A stretch of DNA of 64,000 bases. It comes from Pelagibacterales bacterium MED-G42. Lineage in GTDB: Bacteria > Pseudomonadota > Alphaproteobacteria > Pelagibacterales > Pelagibacteraceae. The notes below the pieces were generated by a model. That model saw only the letters and a program-made list of their open reading frames with translations, made no database searches and had not been told where the DNA came from. The position numbers and the translations under genes were made by a program. The DNA lies in the NCBI GenBank assembly GCA_002457485.1, contig NTJL01000001.1, forward strand, positions 1-64,000, given 5' to 3'. Positions 1-9,780 of the stretch are shown piece by piece (within the stretch, counting starts at the first letter, position 1; each line of letters starts with the position of its first letter).

Positions 1-1
1 A

Positions 2-1405
2 AAAGAATGTAGAAAACCTGAGTGGACTGTTGAGAAAAAAGATTTATCTGAAGTTAAACAAAAACTTGAGGAAACTTTTACAGAAGATTTAACAAAAGCT
101 TTTGCAACTAGAGATAAACAAGATAGATCAAATCAAATTTCAGAAATTACTGATAAAGCTAAAAAGCTTTTTGAAGAAAATGAAAATTATTCTGATCTTG
201 ATGTTAACTCACAGCTTAAAAATCTAGAGAAGAAAATTGTAAGAACTGATATTCTTAAAAATAAAAACAGAATTGATGGTAGAGGATTATCTGATGTAAG
301 ACCAATCTCATGTGAAGTTGGCGTTTTACCAAGAACTCACGGTTCTGCTTTGTTTACCAGAGGGGAAACTCAAGCAATTGTAGTAACTACACTAGGTACT
401 TCTGATGATGAACAAAGAATTGAAAGTCTAGATGGTCTTCAAAGAGAACGATTTATGCTTCACTATAATTTCCCTCCTTTTTCAGTCGGTGAAACGGGAA
501 GAATTGGAACCGGTAGACGTGAAATTGGTCATGGTAAACTAGCTTGGAGAGCAATTAACTCTTCATTACCATCAAAAGAGGCATTTCCATATACTTTTAG
601 AATAGTATCAGAGATTACAGAGTCTAATGGATCTTCTTCTATGGCTACTGTTTGTGGAGCATCTTTAGCATTAATGGATGCGGGTGTTCCAATTAAAGAA
701 CCAGTTGCAGGTATTGCAATGGGTTTAATTAAAGAAGGTGATGATTTTAGTGTTCTATCAGATATTTTAGGTGACGAAGATCACTTAGGAGATATGGACT
801 TTAAAGTTGCTGGAACAAAAGATGGAATTACTTCACTTCAAATGGATATCAAAATTACTGGTATAACTTTTGAAATTATGGAGCAGGCTTTAAAGCAAGC
901 TAAAGATGGAAGAATTCATATTTTAGGTGAAATGAATAAAGCTTTAGGCGAATCTAGATCTGATGTTGGAAAACACACTCCAAAAATGGAACAAGTAACT
1001 GTTGATAAAAAAGATATTGCTGCAGTAATTGGAAAAGGTGGAGCAACAATTAGAGAGATTGTTGAAAAATCAGGTGCAAAAGTAGATGTAAATGATGAAG
1101 GAGTTGTAACAGTTGCTGCTCCAGATGAAGAGTCTAGAAACATTGCTATGCAAATGATCAAAGACATCACTGCAAAAGCTGAAATGAATAAAATCTATTC
1201 AGGTAAGGTGATGAAAATTATGGAGTTTGGTGCATTTGTTAATTTCTTAGGAAAACAAGATGGACTTGTTCATATTTCAGAACTAGCAGACAAAAGAGTT
1301 GCAAAAGTTACTGACGTTGTCAAAGAAGGTGACGAAGTAAAAGTTAAAGTGATTGGTTTCGATAGAGGTAAAGTTAAACTTTCTATGAAACAGGCTGCTG
1401 AATAA
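2..1405 (+). CDS. pnp: Polyribonucleotide nucleotidyltransferase (PNPase), 5'-truncated by window edge
   Basis: Frame is open from position 2 ([18 protein letters not shown]...), joining the 350..1405 ORF; RNase PH core, KH motif ([15 protein letters not shown]) and S1 domain ([30 protein letters not shown]). Confidence 0.97.
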   Translation, partial: KECRKPEWTVEKKDLSEVKQKLEETFTEDLTKAFATRDKQDRSNQISEITDKAKKLFEENENYSDLDVNSQLKNLEKKIVRTDILKNKNRIDGRGLSDVRPISCEVGVLPRTHGSALFTRGETQAIVVTTLGTSDDEQRIESLDGLQRERFMLHYNFPPFSVGETGRIGTGRREIGHGKLAWRAINSSLPSKEAFPYTFRIVSEITESNGSSSMATVCGASLALMDAGVPIKEPVAGIAMGLIKEGDDFSVLSDILGDEDHLGDMDFKVAGTKDGITSLQMDIKITGITFEIMEQALKQAKDGRIHILGEMNKALGESRSDVGKHTPKMEQVTVDKKDIAAVIGKGGATIREIVEKSGAKVDVNDEGVVTVAAPDEESRNIAMQMIKDITAKAEMNKIYSGKVMKIMEFGAFVNFLGKQDGLVHISELADKRVAKVTDVVKEGDEVKVKVIGFDRGKVKLSMKQAAE

Positions 1406-1445
1406 TCAAAATTAGGGGGTGGTAGGTTTGAATCCTGCCACTTCA

Positions 1446-2231
1446 TTAAGTTATATTCTTAGGATCTGGCATCCCAACTTTATTATATCCAGCATCTACA
1501 TAGTGAATTTCACCAGTAACACCGTTTGCAAGTTCACTTAATAGATATAATGCTGAATTTCCAACATCATGAATATCAACGTTTCTTTTGAGTAAAGAAT
1601 GGTCTTCATTCCATTTATAAAGGAATTTTGCATCTCCGATTGCAGATGCTGCTAGCGTTTTAATAGGTCCAGCACTTATGGCGTTTACCCTCATGCCTTT
1701 AGCACCTAAATCTCTTGCTAAATACTTAACACTAGACTCTAATGCTGCTTTACAAACACCCATTACATTATAATTTGGAATAGCTTTATTTGCTTCATAA
1801 CTTAATGTGATTAAGCTTCCACCCTCCTTCATTACTTTAGATGCCTCTTTTGCAACTTCCGTAAATGAAAAACATGAAATTAACATACTTCTTAAAAAAT
1901 TTTCTCTAGTTGTATTTAAATATTCTCCTGATAATTCTGATTTATCAGAAAAAGCTATTGCATGAACTACAAAATCTATTTCGCCCCATTGTGATTTAAC
2001 ATCTTCAAATAACTTTGTTACATCTTCTTTTTTTTCTACATCACAGCTAAATGTAACTTTTGAATTTAATTTTTCAGCTAATGGAATAACTCTTTTTTTT
2101 AAAGCATCCCCTAAATAGGTAAATGCAAGCTCAGCACCAGCTTCAGAAAGTTTTTGTGAAATACCCCAAGCAATAGATCTTTCATTGGCAACACCCATTA
2201 TCAATCCTTTTTTACCTTTCATCAAGCTCAT
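1446..2231 (-). CDS. fabI: Enoyl-[acyl-carrier-protein] reductase (NADH)
   Basis: SDR-type FabI: MKGKKGLIMGVANERSIAWGISQKL; adjacent to fabB/fabA. Confidence 0.95.
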   Translation of the reverse strand: MSLMKGKKGLIMGVANERSIAWGISQKLSEAGAELAFTYLGDALKKRVIPLAEKLNSKVTFSCDVEKKEDVTKLFEDVKSQWGEIDFVVHAIAFSDKSELSGEYLNTTRENFLRSMLISCFSFTEVAKEASKVMKEGGSLITLSYEANKAIPNYNVMGVCKAALESSVKYLARDLGAKGMRVNAISAGPIKTLAASAIGDAKFLYKWNEDHSLLKRNVDIHDVGNSALYLLSELANGVTGEIHYVDAGYNKVGMPDPKNIT

Positions 2232-2233
2232 GA

Positions 2234-3445
2234 TTATACTTTCTCAAAAATTAAAGCAGCATTGGTTCCACCAAAACCAAAACTATTAGACATTACTGTA
2301 TTTAAAGTTGCTCCTGTTTCAGTTTTAGCAATTATTGGAAATTTTTTAGCCTCATCATCCATTTCATTAATATTAGCAGATCCTGCTATAAAATTATTTT
2401 TCATCATAATTAAACAATAAATTGCTTCATGAACTGATGCGGCTCCTAAAGGATGACCTGACAAAGATTTTGTTGAACTAATTTTTGGAATTTCATTTCC
2501 AAAAGCTTTTTTGACAGCATTTAATTCTGTAATATCTCCAACAGGAGTAGATGTTCCATGAGTATTTATATAATCAATTTTATTTTTAGAAGTAGCCATC
2601 GCCATTTGCATACATCTTACAGCTCCCTCGCCTGATGGTGCTACCATATCGTATCCATCTGAAGTTGCTCCATAACCAGTTAATTCTGCGTATATTTTAG
2701 CTCCTCTTGCTTTAGCATGTTCGTATTCTTCAAGTACCAACACACCACCACCACCTGCAATTACAAAACCATCTCTAGTTTTATCATATGCTCTGGATGC
2801 TGTTTCTGGTGTTTCATTATATTTTGAAGATAAGGCTGTCATAGCATCAAACATTGCAGTCATCGCCCAGTGTATCTCTTCACTACCACCTGCAAAAACA
2901 ATATCTTGTTTTCCCATTTGAATTAATTCCATTGAGTTTCCAATACAGTGACCACTTGTTGCACAAGCAGAACTCATTGTGTAGTTTGTTCCTTTAATTT
3001 TAAATGGAACAGCAAGTGTAGCTGACGCTGTACTGGCCATTGTTCTTGGAACAATGAATGGTCCCATTAATTTTGGAGTTTTAGCTCTAGTTTTATCTGC
3101 TGCTAAAATAACATTTTCAATTGATGGACCACCCGAACCCATGACTATTCCTGTTTTAAAGTTACTTACTTCACTTTCCTCTAATCCAGAGTCTTCGATT
3201 GCCTCTTTCATAGCTATATAATTATAAGCAGAGCCTGATCCCATAAATCTAATGGTTTTTCTATCTACATAATCTGACAGATTTATGTTTGGCTTACCAT
3301 GAACATGACTTCTCAAATTATGCTCTTTGTATTCTTCACTGAATGTTATGCCAGACTTTGAATGTAATAATGATTGATGTACTTCTTCTTGGTTATTACC
3401 CAAACAAGAAACAATCCCTAATCCTGTAATTACCACTCTTCTCAT
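2234..3445 (-). CDS. fabB: 3-oxoacyl-ACP synthase I
   Basis: [18 protein letters not shown]; active-site region [14 protein letters not shown]-term [14 protein letters not shown]. Confidence 0.95.
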   Translation of the reverse strand: MRRVVITGLGIVSCLGNNQEEVHQSLLHSKSGITFSEEYKEHNLRSHVHGKPNINLSDYVDRKTIRFMGSGSAYNYIAMKEAIEDSGLEESEVSNFKTGIVMGSGGPSIENVILAADKTRAKTPKLMGPFIVPRTMASTASATLAVPFKIKGTNYTMSSACATSGHCIGNSMELIQMGKQDIVFAGGSEEIHWAMTAMFDAMTALSSKYNETPETASRAYDKTRDGFVIAGGGGVLVLEEYEHAKARGAKIYAELTGYGATSDGYDMVAPSGEGAVRCMQMAMATSKNKIDYINTHGTSTPVGDITELNAVKKAFGNEIPKISSTKSLSGHPLGAASVHEAIYCLIMMKNNFIAGSANINEMDDEAKKFPIIAKTETGATLNTVMSNSFGFGGTNAALIFEKV

Positions 3446-3945
3446 TATTTAAATAAACCTACTTTTAAACTTTCTGCTGAGTATATTTTTCTATCATCTG
3501 CTAAAACCAATCCATTAGCAAGACCAACAGTTGTTCCTCCCGGGGACATAATTTTTTTCATATCAATCACATATTTAACGTTTTTCACATTTTGTAAAAC
3601 TTCACCAGTAAATTTTACAGTACCCACTCCTAGAGCCCTTCCTTTTCCAGGATTTCCTAACCAACCTAAATAAAAACCTACTAATTGCCACATAGCATCA
3701 AGACCTAAACACCCAGGCATAACTGGGTCTTCTTTAAAATGACAATCAAAAAACCAAAGATCATCTTTTATGTCTAATTCAGCTTTTAAAGACCCTTTTT
3801 TGAAGACTCCGTTATTCTCATTAATTTCTGTTATTCTATCAAACATGAGCATTGGAGGAAGTGGTAATTTTGCATTTCCAGGACCAAAAAGCTTACCATT
3901 ACCGCAAGTTATAAGGTCATCATATGAATATGAGTTTTTTTTCAT
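3445..3945 (-). CDS. fabA: 3-hydroxydecanoyl-ACP dehydratase/isomerase
   Basis: [31 protein letters not shown] is the FabA motif. The ORF track starts at 3993; the internal Met ([11 protein letters not shown]) at 3945 is the likelier start. Confidence 0.93.
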   Translation of the reverse strand: MKKNSYSYDDLITCGNGKLFGPGNAKLPLPPMLMFDRITEINENNGVFKKGSLKAELDIKDDLWFFDCHFKEDPVMPGCLGLDAMWQLVGFYLGWLGNPGKGRALGVGTVKFTGEVLQNVKNVKYVIDMKKIMSPGGTTVGLANGLVLADDRKIYSAESLKVGLFK

Positions 3946-3992
3946 ATATTTTGAAACTCTTAATACTTGATTTATTAACAATATAATATACA

Positions 3993-4021
3993 AATAGTTT
4001 AGAATTATTATAAATAAGTAT
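3993..4021 (+). promoter_or_regulatory. Irr/ICE-like operator in the fabA-irr divergent region
   Basis: AATAGTTTAGAATTATTATAAATAAGTAT, with TTTAGAA-N3-TTATAAA dyad; nearly identical inverted copy at 4472-4499. Confidence 0.6.
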
Positions 4022-4448
4022 GAACTTTAACACTGAATTTGTTAATAAACTTAGAATATCTGGATTAAGACCTACTAAACAGAGAATTAAAATATGTGAA
4101 ATTCTTTTTAATAGGGAAAAAACCTTTCATTTCACAATAAATGATCTATCAAAAATGATAAGTGAAAAATTGAATGAAAAAATATCTTTAGCAACTATTT
4201 ACAATACTATTCATGCTTTTAAAAAAAAGGGTTATTTAAAAGAAATTTCGATTAATAGTGATAAAAGCTATTTTGATACTAATACCTCAATTCATCATCA
4301 TTTCTATGATGAAGACACCAATCAGTTAATTGATTGTAATGAGGATGATATTAATGAAGTTAAAATAAATAACAATTTAACTGGAAAAAAAATCAATTCT
4401 GTTGAAGTTTTAATTAAAGTTGCGAGTGATAATCAAAATCAAAATTAA
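4020..4448 (+). CDS. irr: Fur-family iron-responsive regulator, Irr-like
   Basis: [20 protein letters not shown] winged helix; [15 protein letters not shown] histidine cluster typical of Irr; synteny with fabA/fabB/fabI. Confidence 0.8.
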   Translation: MNFNTEFVNKLRISGLRPTKQRIKICEILFNREKTFHFTINDLSKMISEKLNEKISLATIYNTIHAFKKKGYLKEISINSDKSYFDTNTSIHHHFYDEDTNQLIDCNEDDINEVKINNNLTGKKINSVEVLIKVASDNQNQN

Positions 4449-4471
4449 TATAATAAAATCAATTACTTAAA

Positions 4472-4527
4472 ATACTTATTATAATAATTCTAAACTATTG
4501 ACTTATAGTTTAGAATCATTATATATA
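4472..4527 (+). promoter_or_regulatory. Rubrerythrin promoter with overlapping inverted operator half-sites
   Basis: Perfect dyad TTCTAAACTA-TTGACTTA-TAGTTTAGAA (4488-4515) encloses a -35-like TTGACT (4498-4503); TATATA at 4522-4527 in -10 position; 4472-4499 is the reverse complement of the 3993-4021 element minus one A. Confidence 0.65.
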
Positions 4528-4552
4528 AACTTCATTAATTAAGGAGAAATAT

Positions 4553-4969
4553 ATGTCATTAAAAGGTACAAAAACTAAAGAAAATTTAGAAGCAGCTTTT
4601 GCAGGAGAGAGTCAAGCTAATAGAAGATACCTTTATTTTGCTCAAAAAGCAGATATTGAAGGTTATAACGATGTAGCAACAGTATTTAGATCTACAGCAG
4701 AAGGTGAGACCGGTCATGCTCATGGGCATCTTGAATTTCTAGAGGAAGTAGGTGATCCTGCAACAGGTTTACCTATTGGAGAAACGAAAGCAAATTTAGA
4801 GTCAGCCGTCCAAGGGGAAACACATGAGTATACAGATATGTATCCAGGAATGGCCAAAACTGCAAGAGAAGAAGGCTTTGAAGAAATTGCTGATTGGTTT
4901 GAAACATTGGCAAAGGCTGAAAAATCTCACGCTGGTAAATTTCAAAAAACACTGGAATCAATTTCTTAA
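4553..4969 (+). CDS. Rubrerythrin-family protein
   Basis: [34 protein letters not shown]... [14 protein letters not shown]; diiron ferritin-like EAxxGE/ExxH motifs. Confidence 0.9.
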   Translation: MSLKGTKTKENLEAAFAGESQANRRYLYFAQKADIEGYNDVATVFRSTAEGETGHAHGHLEFLEEVGDPATGLPIGETKANLESAVQGETHEYTDMYPGMAKTAREEGFEEIADWFETLAKAEKSHAGKFQKTLESIS

Positions 4970-5018
4970 TAGAAAATTATGGTGAGTGAATTCTCACCAT
5001 AGGACGAAAATTATATCA

Positions 5019-6350
5019 ATGAGTAAAGAAGGCAGTATTGAAGCGCCGATAAGACATCCAATAGACTTCGAACATCCTAATTTTTTAAACCCTGATAAAT
5101 TAGATGCTGAGATGAGAAGAGCCTTTGATATTTGTCATGGTTGCAGAAGATGTTTTAATCTATGTGACTCATTTCCGAAGTTGTTCGATATGATCGATGA
5201 GTCTGAAAATGAAGATGTAGATAGTTTAAAAAGTGAACAATTTGAACCAGTAGTTGATGCATGCACATTATGTGATATGTGCTTTATGACCAAGTGTCCA
5301 TATGTGCCACCTCATGAATTTGACTTAGATTTTCCACATTTAATGTTGAGATACAGAACTGCACAAAAAAAACTTGGTAAATTAAATAAAATTCAAAAAG
5401 AATTAGCACATGTAGATAGAAATGGAAAAATTGGTATAATGTTTTCAAGACTCATCAATTGGGTATCAGATATCAAAAATAAATTTATTAGAAATTTATT
5501 AGAAATAATAATTGGAATCGATAGAAGAGTTCGTCTACCAAAATATAATTCTGAAACATTTTCAAATTTTTTTAAAAAAAATAGAGATAAGATTAATTTT
5601 GAAACTTCTCAAAAAAATAGAAAAGTTGTTATATACACAACTTGTTTTGTTAATTTTAATAAAAAAAATACAGGCGTAGCAGCTTTAAAAGTTTTGAAAA
5701 AAAATGGTGTCGAGGTACAGGAAGCTTATCCTGGATGCTGTGGGATGCCTTTTTTGGAACAAGCAGACCTACCAAAGGTAGTTGAACAAGCAAAAAAAAT
5801 ATCAAAAGATTTGCTAGAATGGGTAAACAAGGGGTACAAAATTATAACTTTAACAGCAAGCTGTGGTTTAATGCTTAAGTTTGAATGGCCCTTATTACTT
5901 CCAAATAATGATGATATAAAAAGATTATCTATAAATGTGATGGATATTGATGAATATATTGTTGATATATCTAAAAATGAGGGTTTAGTTGATGGGTTAG
6001 AAGCAATTGATGGTGGTGTAACAGTACATCATGCTTGTCATGCAAGAGCCCAAAATATGGGCAATAAAGCTAGAGATATGTTAAAATTAATTCCCGATAT
6101 TAAAATAGATGTAGTTGAAAGATGCGCAGGTCATGGCGGAACTTTTGGTGTTATGAAGGAGACACATCATTTAGCAAATAAAGTAGGAAGACCCACAGCT
6201 AGACAAATTAAAAATAAAAATAATAAGTATATGGCATCAGATTGTCCTCTTGCAGGAAAACATTTGAAACAATTAGAACAAGACACTAATATTTCTAATG
6301 ATGAGGCACTACATCCCATAGAGTTACTCGCAAAAAGTTATAGATTATAA
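5019..6350 (+). CDS. CCG-domain Fe-S oxidoreductase (GlpC/HdrD-like)
   Basis: Two 4Fe-4S motifs (CHGCRRCFNLCDSFP, CTLCDMCFMTKCPYVPP) and CCG motifs (YPGCCGMPF, ERCAGHGGTFG). Start trimmed from 4986 to ATG 5019. Confidence 0.88.
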   Translation: MSKEGSIEAPIRHPIDFEHPNFLNPDKLDAEMRRAFDICHGCRRCFNLCDSFPKLFDMIDESENEDVDSLKSEQFEPVVDACTLCDMCFMTKCPYVPPHEFDLDFPHLMLRYRTAQKKLGKLNKIQKELAHVDRNGKIGIMFSRLINWVSDIKNKFIRNLLEIIIGIDRRVRLPKYNSETFSNFFKKNRDKINFETSQKNRKVVIYTTCFVNFNKKNTGVAALKVLKKNGVEVQEAYPGCCGMPFLEQADLPKVVEQAKKISKDLLEWVNKGYKIITLTASCGLMLKFEWPLLLPNNDDIKRLSINVMDIDEYIVDISKNEGLVDGLEAIDGGVTVHHACHARAQNMGNKARDMLKLIPDIKIDVVERCAGHGGTFGVMKETHHLANKVGRPTARQIKNKNNKYMASDCPLAGKHLKQLEQDTNISNDEALHPIELLAKSYRL

Positions 6351-6352
6351 TA

Positions 6353-6946
6353 ATGAGTAAAGATGAAAAACAAATTCGAAAAGAAGACATCATGCCAATG
6401 GATGTTTATATTAAAAATAGAAAAGAATTAAGAAAGAATATTGTTAACTTCAAGAAAGATAGAAGAATTGAACTTGGTCCTTATGCAACTTTTTATTTTG
6501 AAAGTTTTGAAACAATGTTAGCTCAAGTTCAAGAAATGCTTTATATTGAAAAAGGGGGAGACGAACAGCTTAGAGATGAATTAGCAGCTTATAATCCATT
6601 AGTACCGAATGGTAAAGAATTAACGGCAACTTTGATGTTCGAGATAGACAACCCAGTATCTAGAGCATCATTTCTTAATAAAGTTGGAGGAATTGAGGAT
6701 AAAGTTTTTATAAATGTTGATGGAGATACTATAATGGCTTCCCCAGAAGAAGATGTTGATAGGACTTCCTCAAATGGTAAAGCTTCATCAGTTCAATTTA
6801 TTCATTTTAAATTTACAGACGAACAAATTCAAAAGTTTAAATCAGATGGAGCAAATGTTGAACTTGGTATAAATCACAGAGAATATTTTCACACTACGAA
6901 ATTGGGACTAGAAAACATTAATTCACTATCTTCAGATTTTAATTAA
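6353..6946 (+). CDS. DUF3501 family protein
   Basis: IMPMDVYIKNRKELRKNIVNFKKDRRIELGPYATFYFESFETMLAQVQEML; 2 bp downstream of the Fe-S oxidoreductase. Confidence 0.75.
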   Translation: MSKDEKQIRKEDIMPMDVYIKNRKELRKNIVNFKKDRRIELGPYATFYFESFETMLAQVQEMLYIEKGGDEQLRDELAAYNPLVPNGKELTATLMFEIDNPVSRASFLNKVGGIEDKVFINVDGDTIMASPEEDVDRTSSNGKASSVQFIHFKFTDEQIQKFKSDGANVELGINHREYFHTTKLGLENINSLSSDFN

Positions 6947-7380
6947 TAAGATCCCCATATATCCTTGTTTATTATCCATCCTTCATAAGTATCAGATACT
7001 ATTTGACACCATTTTTTTTGGCATTTTTCTATTATTAAAAGCTTACCTTTTTTAATTAGCGCGACTGGTTTTGAAAACAAAGTAGGATTTGCAAATAAAA
7101 TTATTTCTTTTTTTGCTATTACAGAGCTATTTTTTTTTAATTGAGAGATATGGATCCATCCACTATTATTTTTAAAATCAATTATTCTTCTAAAATTTTC
7201 TTTTTTATCAATTTGCTTTACTGGTAAATTAATTTTGTTGTAAATATATTTTATATCTGAATCAAAACTTGGACCGTAACGAACATTCACTTTATTCTTT
7301 TTTAAAGAAAGAAATGTCTCTTCAGCTAAACTAGAGGATAATAAGAATACTGTAAAAAATAATATATAAAATTCTCGCAT
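6943..7380 (-). CDS. Secreted SH3-domain protein
   Basis: N-terminal signal peptide (MREFYILFFTVFLLSSSLAEE); NVRYGPSFDSDIKYIY and GWIHISQL SH3b-like repeats. Confidence 0.7.
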   Translation of the reverse strand: MREFYILFFTVFLLSSSLAEETFLSLKKNKVNVRYGPSFDSDIKYIYNKINLPVKQIDKKENFRRIIDFKNNSGWIHISQLKKNSSVIAKKEIILFANPTLFSKPVALIKKGKLLIIEKCQKKWCQIVSDTYEGWIINKDIWGSY

Positions 7381-7392
7381 AATTTATTATTA

Positions 7393-8133
7393 TTATCTTC
7401 TCTTAATAAATTTCACCTTCCTAAAGTTTAAATTAAGCAAATCTATTATTAGAATATGACTATTTAGATCTTTGCCTATTTTTAATATCTTTTTTAGAAT
7501 TTCGTTTGCTTGCATACTACCAATAATCCCAGCAACCGTTCCTAGTATTCCCTCATGTTCGCAATTTAATATTTCATCTGAAATAGTATCTTCCTGAAAA
7601 AAATTTCTAATACATGGAGTCTTTTGATCTTGAAAATCGAAAGTAAAAATTTGTCCATCAAATTTACTTATAGCTCCTGTTACCAGAAATTTCTTCAATG
7701 ATTTACAAAAATCATTTATTAAAAATTTAGTTTCAAAATTGTCAGTACCATCTATAATATAATCATATTTCTTGATTATTTTGCTACAATTATGTTTATT
7801 AAGTAATATTTTATAACAATCCACTTTTGTTTTTGAATTAATTTTTTTTAACTTTTTTTTTGCCACAAAAACTTTAAATTTTTTTAAATCTTGAATGTCA
7901 AAAAGGCTTTGACGATGAATATTTGATAGATCAACTTTATCTATATCAACAATTCCTATTGTTCCCACACCTGCCCTTGTTAAAAGTTCTGCTGCTGGAC
8001 ATCCTAATCCGCCCATACCAACAATTAAAACTTTAGATTGGATTATCTTTTTTTGTCCTAAAATTCCAATATTTTTTAAAATGATTTGCCTTGAGTATCT
8101 CTCAATTTGGTTATTATTTAATTTTGAATTCAT
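7393..8133 (-). CDS. HesA/MoeB/ThiF family adenylyltransferase
   Basis: RYSRQIILKNIGILGQKKIIQSKVLIVGMGGLGCPAAELLTRAGVGTIGIVDID. Confidence 0.9.
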   Translation of the reverse strand: MNSKLNNNQIERYSRQIILKNIGILGQKKIIQSKVLIVGMGGLGCPAAELLTRAGVGTIGIVDIDKVDLSNIHRQSLFDIQDLKKFKVFVAKKKLKKINSKTKVDCYKILLNKHNCSKIIKKYDYIIDGTDNFETKFLINDFCKSLKKFLVTGAISKFDGQIFTFDFQDQKTPCIRNFFQEDTISDEILNCEHEGILGTVAGIIGSMQANEILKKILKIGKDLNSHILIIDLLNLNFRKVKFIKRR

Positions 8134-8567
8134 TTTCCAGTTGAACCAAACCCACCATCTCCTCTAATCGTATCTGGAAGTACATCAGTTTCTTCCAAAT
8201 CCATTTTGTTTACTGGTGCTAAGATCATTTGAGCAATTCTGTCTTTATTATTTATTAAAAAATCAGTATTTCCATGATTATAAAGTATAACTTTAATCTC
8301 ACCTCTATAATCACTATCAATTGTACCAGGTGTATTTAAAACACTAATATTATTTTTTGCCGCTAAACCAGATCTTGGTCTTATTTGAATTTCAAATTCA
8401 GATGGAAAAGCAACAGAAATACCAGTTGGAATCAAGCTCGATGTATTAGGTTTTATATTTAAAGGTTTTTTAAGAAATGCCATTAAATCCATCCCTGAAG
8501 CACCTTTTGTTTTATAAATTGGAAGTTCTACTGATGAGTCTAATTTTTTTATAAGAACTTTCGTCAT
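8130..8567 (-). CDS. dut: dUTP diphosphatase
   Basis: GASGMDLMAF, RPRSGLAAKNNISVLNTPGTIDSDYRGEIKVIL, GDGGFGSTGK motifs. Confidence 0.95.
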   Translation of the reverse strand: MTKVLIKKLDSSVELPIYKTKGASGMDLMAFLKKPLNIKPNTSSLIPTGISVAFPSEFEIQIRPRSGLAAKNNISVLNTPGTIDSDYRGEIKVILYNHGNTDFLINNKDRIAQMILAPVNKMDLEETDVLPDTIRGDGGFGSTGK

Positions 8568-9772
8568 TAATTTAATTGATCAATTATTCTATCAACTATT
8601 TCATCAGATATTTCAGATTTTTTTTTATAAGTAAGTTTTTCTTTCTTCATATTTTTATCCTTATAATGAATAATAACTTCATTAAAATCTGAATTAAATC
8701 CTATTTCTTTGTTAGAAACATCATTTGAAATAATCCAATCACAATTTTTATTATTTAATTTTTTTTTAGCATTATTTTCAACATCATCAGTTTCTGCAGC
8801 AAAACCTATTACTAAATTTGGTCTCATATAATTATGGTTAGATACATAATTTAAAATATCTACAGTCTTTTCAAATTTTAAATTAATTACGTCTTTTTTT
8901 TCAATTTTTTTTTCATATTTTTTATTAATTTTGAAATCGGCTACTGCTGCTGAAAATATTGCTACATCTACACCCAAGTTTTGTTGAGTGGCAATTAACA
9001 TATCATCTGCAGTTTCAACTTTAATTAATTTTATATCTTCCCTAATTTTTAAATTTGTAGGTCCTGAGATCAATGTAGTGTCAAAACCCTTTTTAAATAA
9101 AGATTTAGCTATTTCATAACCTTGCTTTCCACTCGATTTATTTGTAATAAATCTAACAGGATCAATATGTTCATTTGTTGGACCTGCCGTCACTAATGCT
9201 TTAAATTTTTTGTTATTTTTTTGTTTAAAAAAATAATTATCAATTTCTTTGACTATTATTAATGGATCAGACATTTTACCTTCTCCATATTCACCACAAG
9301 CCATATCTCCAATTTCTGGCCCAATAATTCTGTAATCAATATTTTGCAATATATCTAAGTTTTTTTTTGTAGATGGATGTTCCCACATTCTTACATTCAT
9401 TGCTGGAGCTAAATAAACGTCTTTGTCTGATGCAAGTAATACAGTTGATGCTAAATCATCAGTTGTGCCTTGGGCTAATTTAGAAATTGTATTAGCAGTT
9501 CCAGGAGCTACCAATATTACATCAGCCCATCTAGAGAGTGCAATATGATCCATTTCAGTTTCATTTTCAACATTAAACAAATCGCTATAAACCTTGCCCT
9601 GCGAAAGAGAAGCAACAGAGAGGGGAGTAATAAATTCTTTAGCACTAGAAGTTAAAATAGTTTTAATTTCTGCTCCATTTTTTTTTAAAAATCTTATTAT
9701 TTCAAGGCTTTTGTATGCTGAAATTCCACCACATATTACAAGTAGGATTTTTTTATTTAAAAGATTTTTCAT
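8567..9772 (-). CDS. coaBC: Bifunctional phosphopantothenoylcysteine decarboxylase/phosphopantothenate-cysteine ligase
   Basis: KILLVICGGISAYKSLEIIRFLKK; PAMNVRMWEHP; VTAGPTNEHIDPVRFITNKSSGKQGYEIA. Confidence 0.95.
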   Translation of the reverse strand: MKNLLNKKILLVICGGISAYKSLEIIRFLKKNGAEIKTILTSSAKEFITPLSVASLSQGKVYSDLFNVENETEMDHIALSRWADVILVAPGTANTISKLAQGTTDDLASTVLLASDKDVYLAPAMNVRMWEHPSTKKNLDILQNIDYRIIGPEIGDMACGEYGEGKMSDPLIIVKEIDNYFFKQKNNKKFKALVTAGPTNEHIDPVRFITNKSSGKQGYEIAKSLFKKGFDTTLISGPTNLKIREDIKLIKVETADDMLIATQQNLGVDVAIFSAAVADFKINKKYEKKIEKKDVINLKFEKTVDILNYVSNHNYMRPNLVIGFAAETDDVENNAKKKLNNKNCDWIISNDVSNKEIGFNSDFNEVIIHYKDKNMKKEKLTYKKKSEISDEIVDRIIDQLN

Positions 9773-9780
9773 TAACAGGA

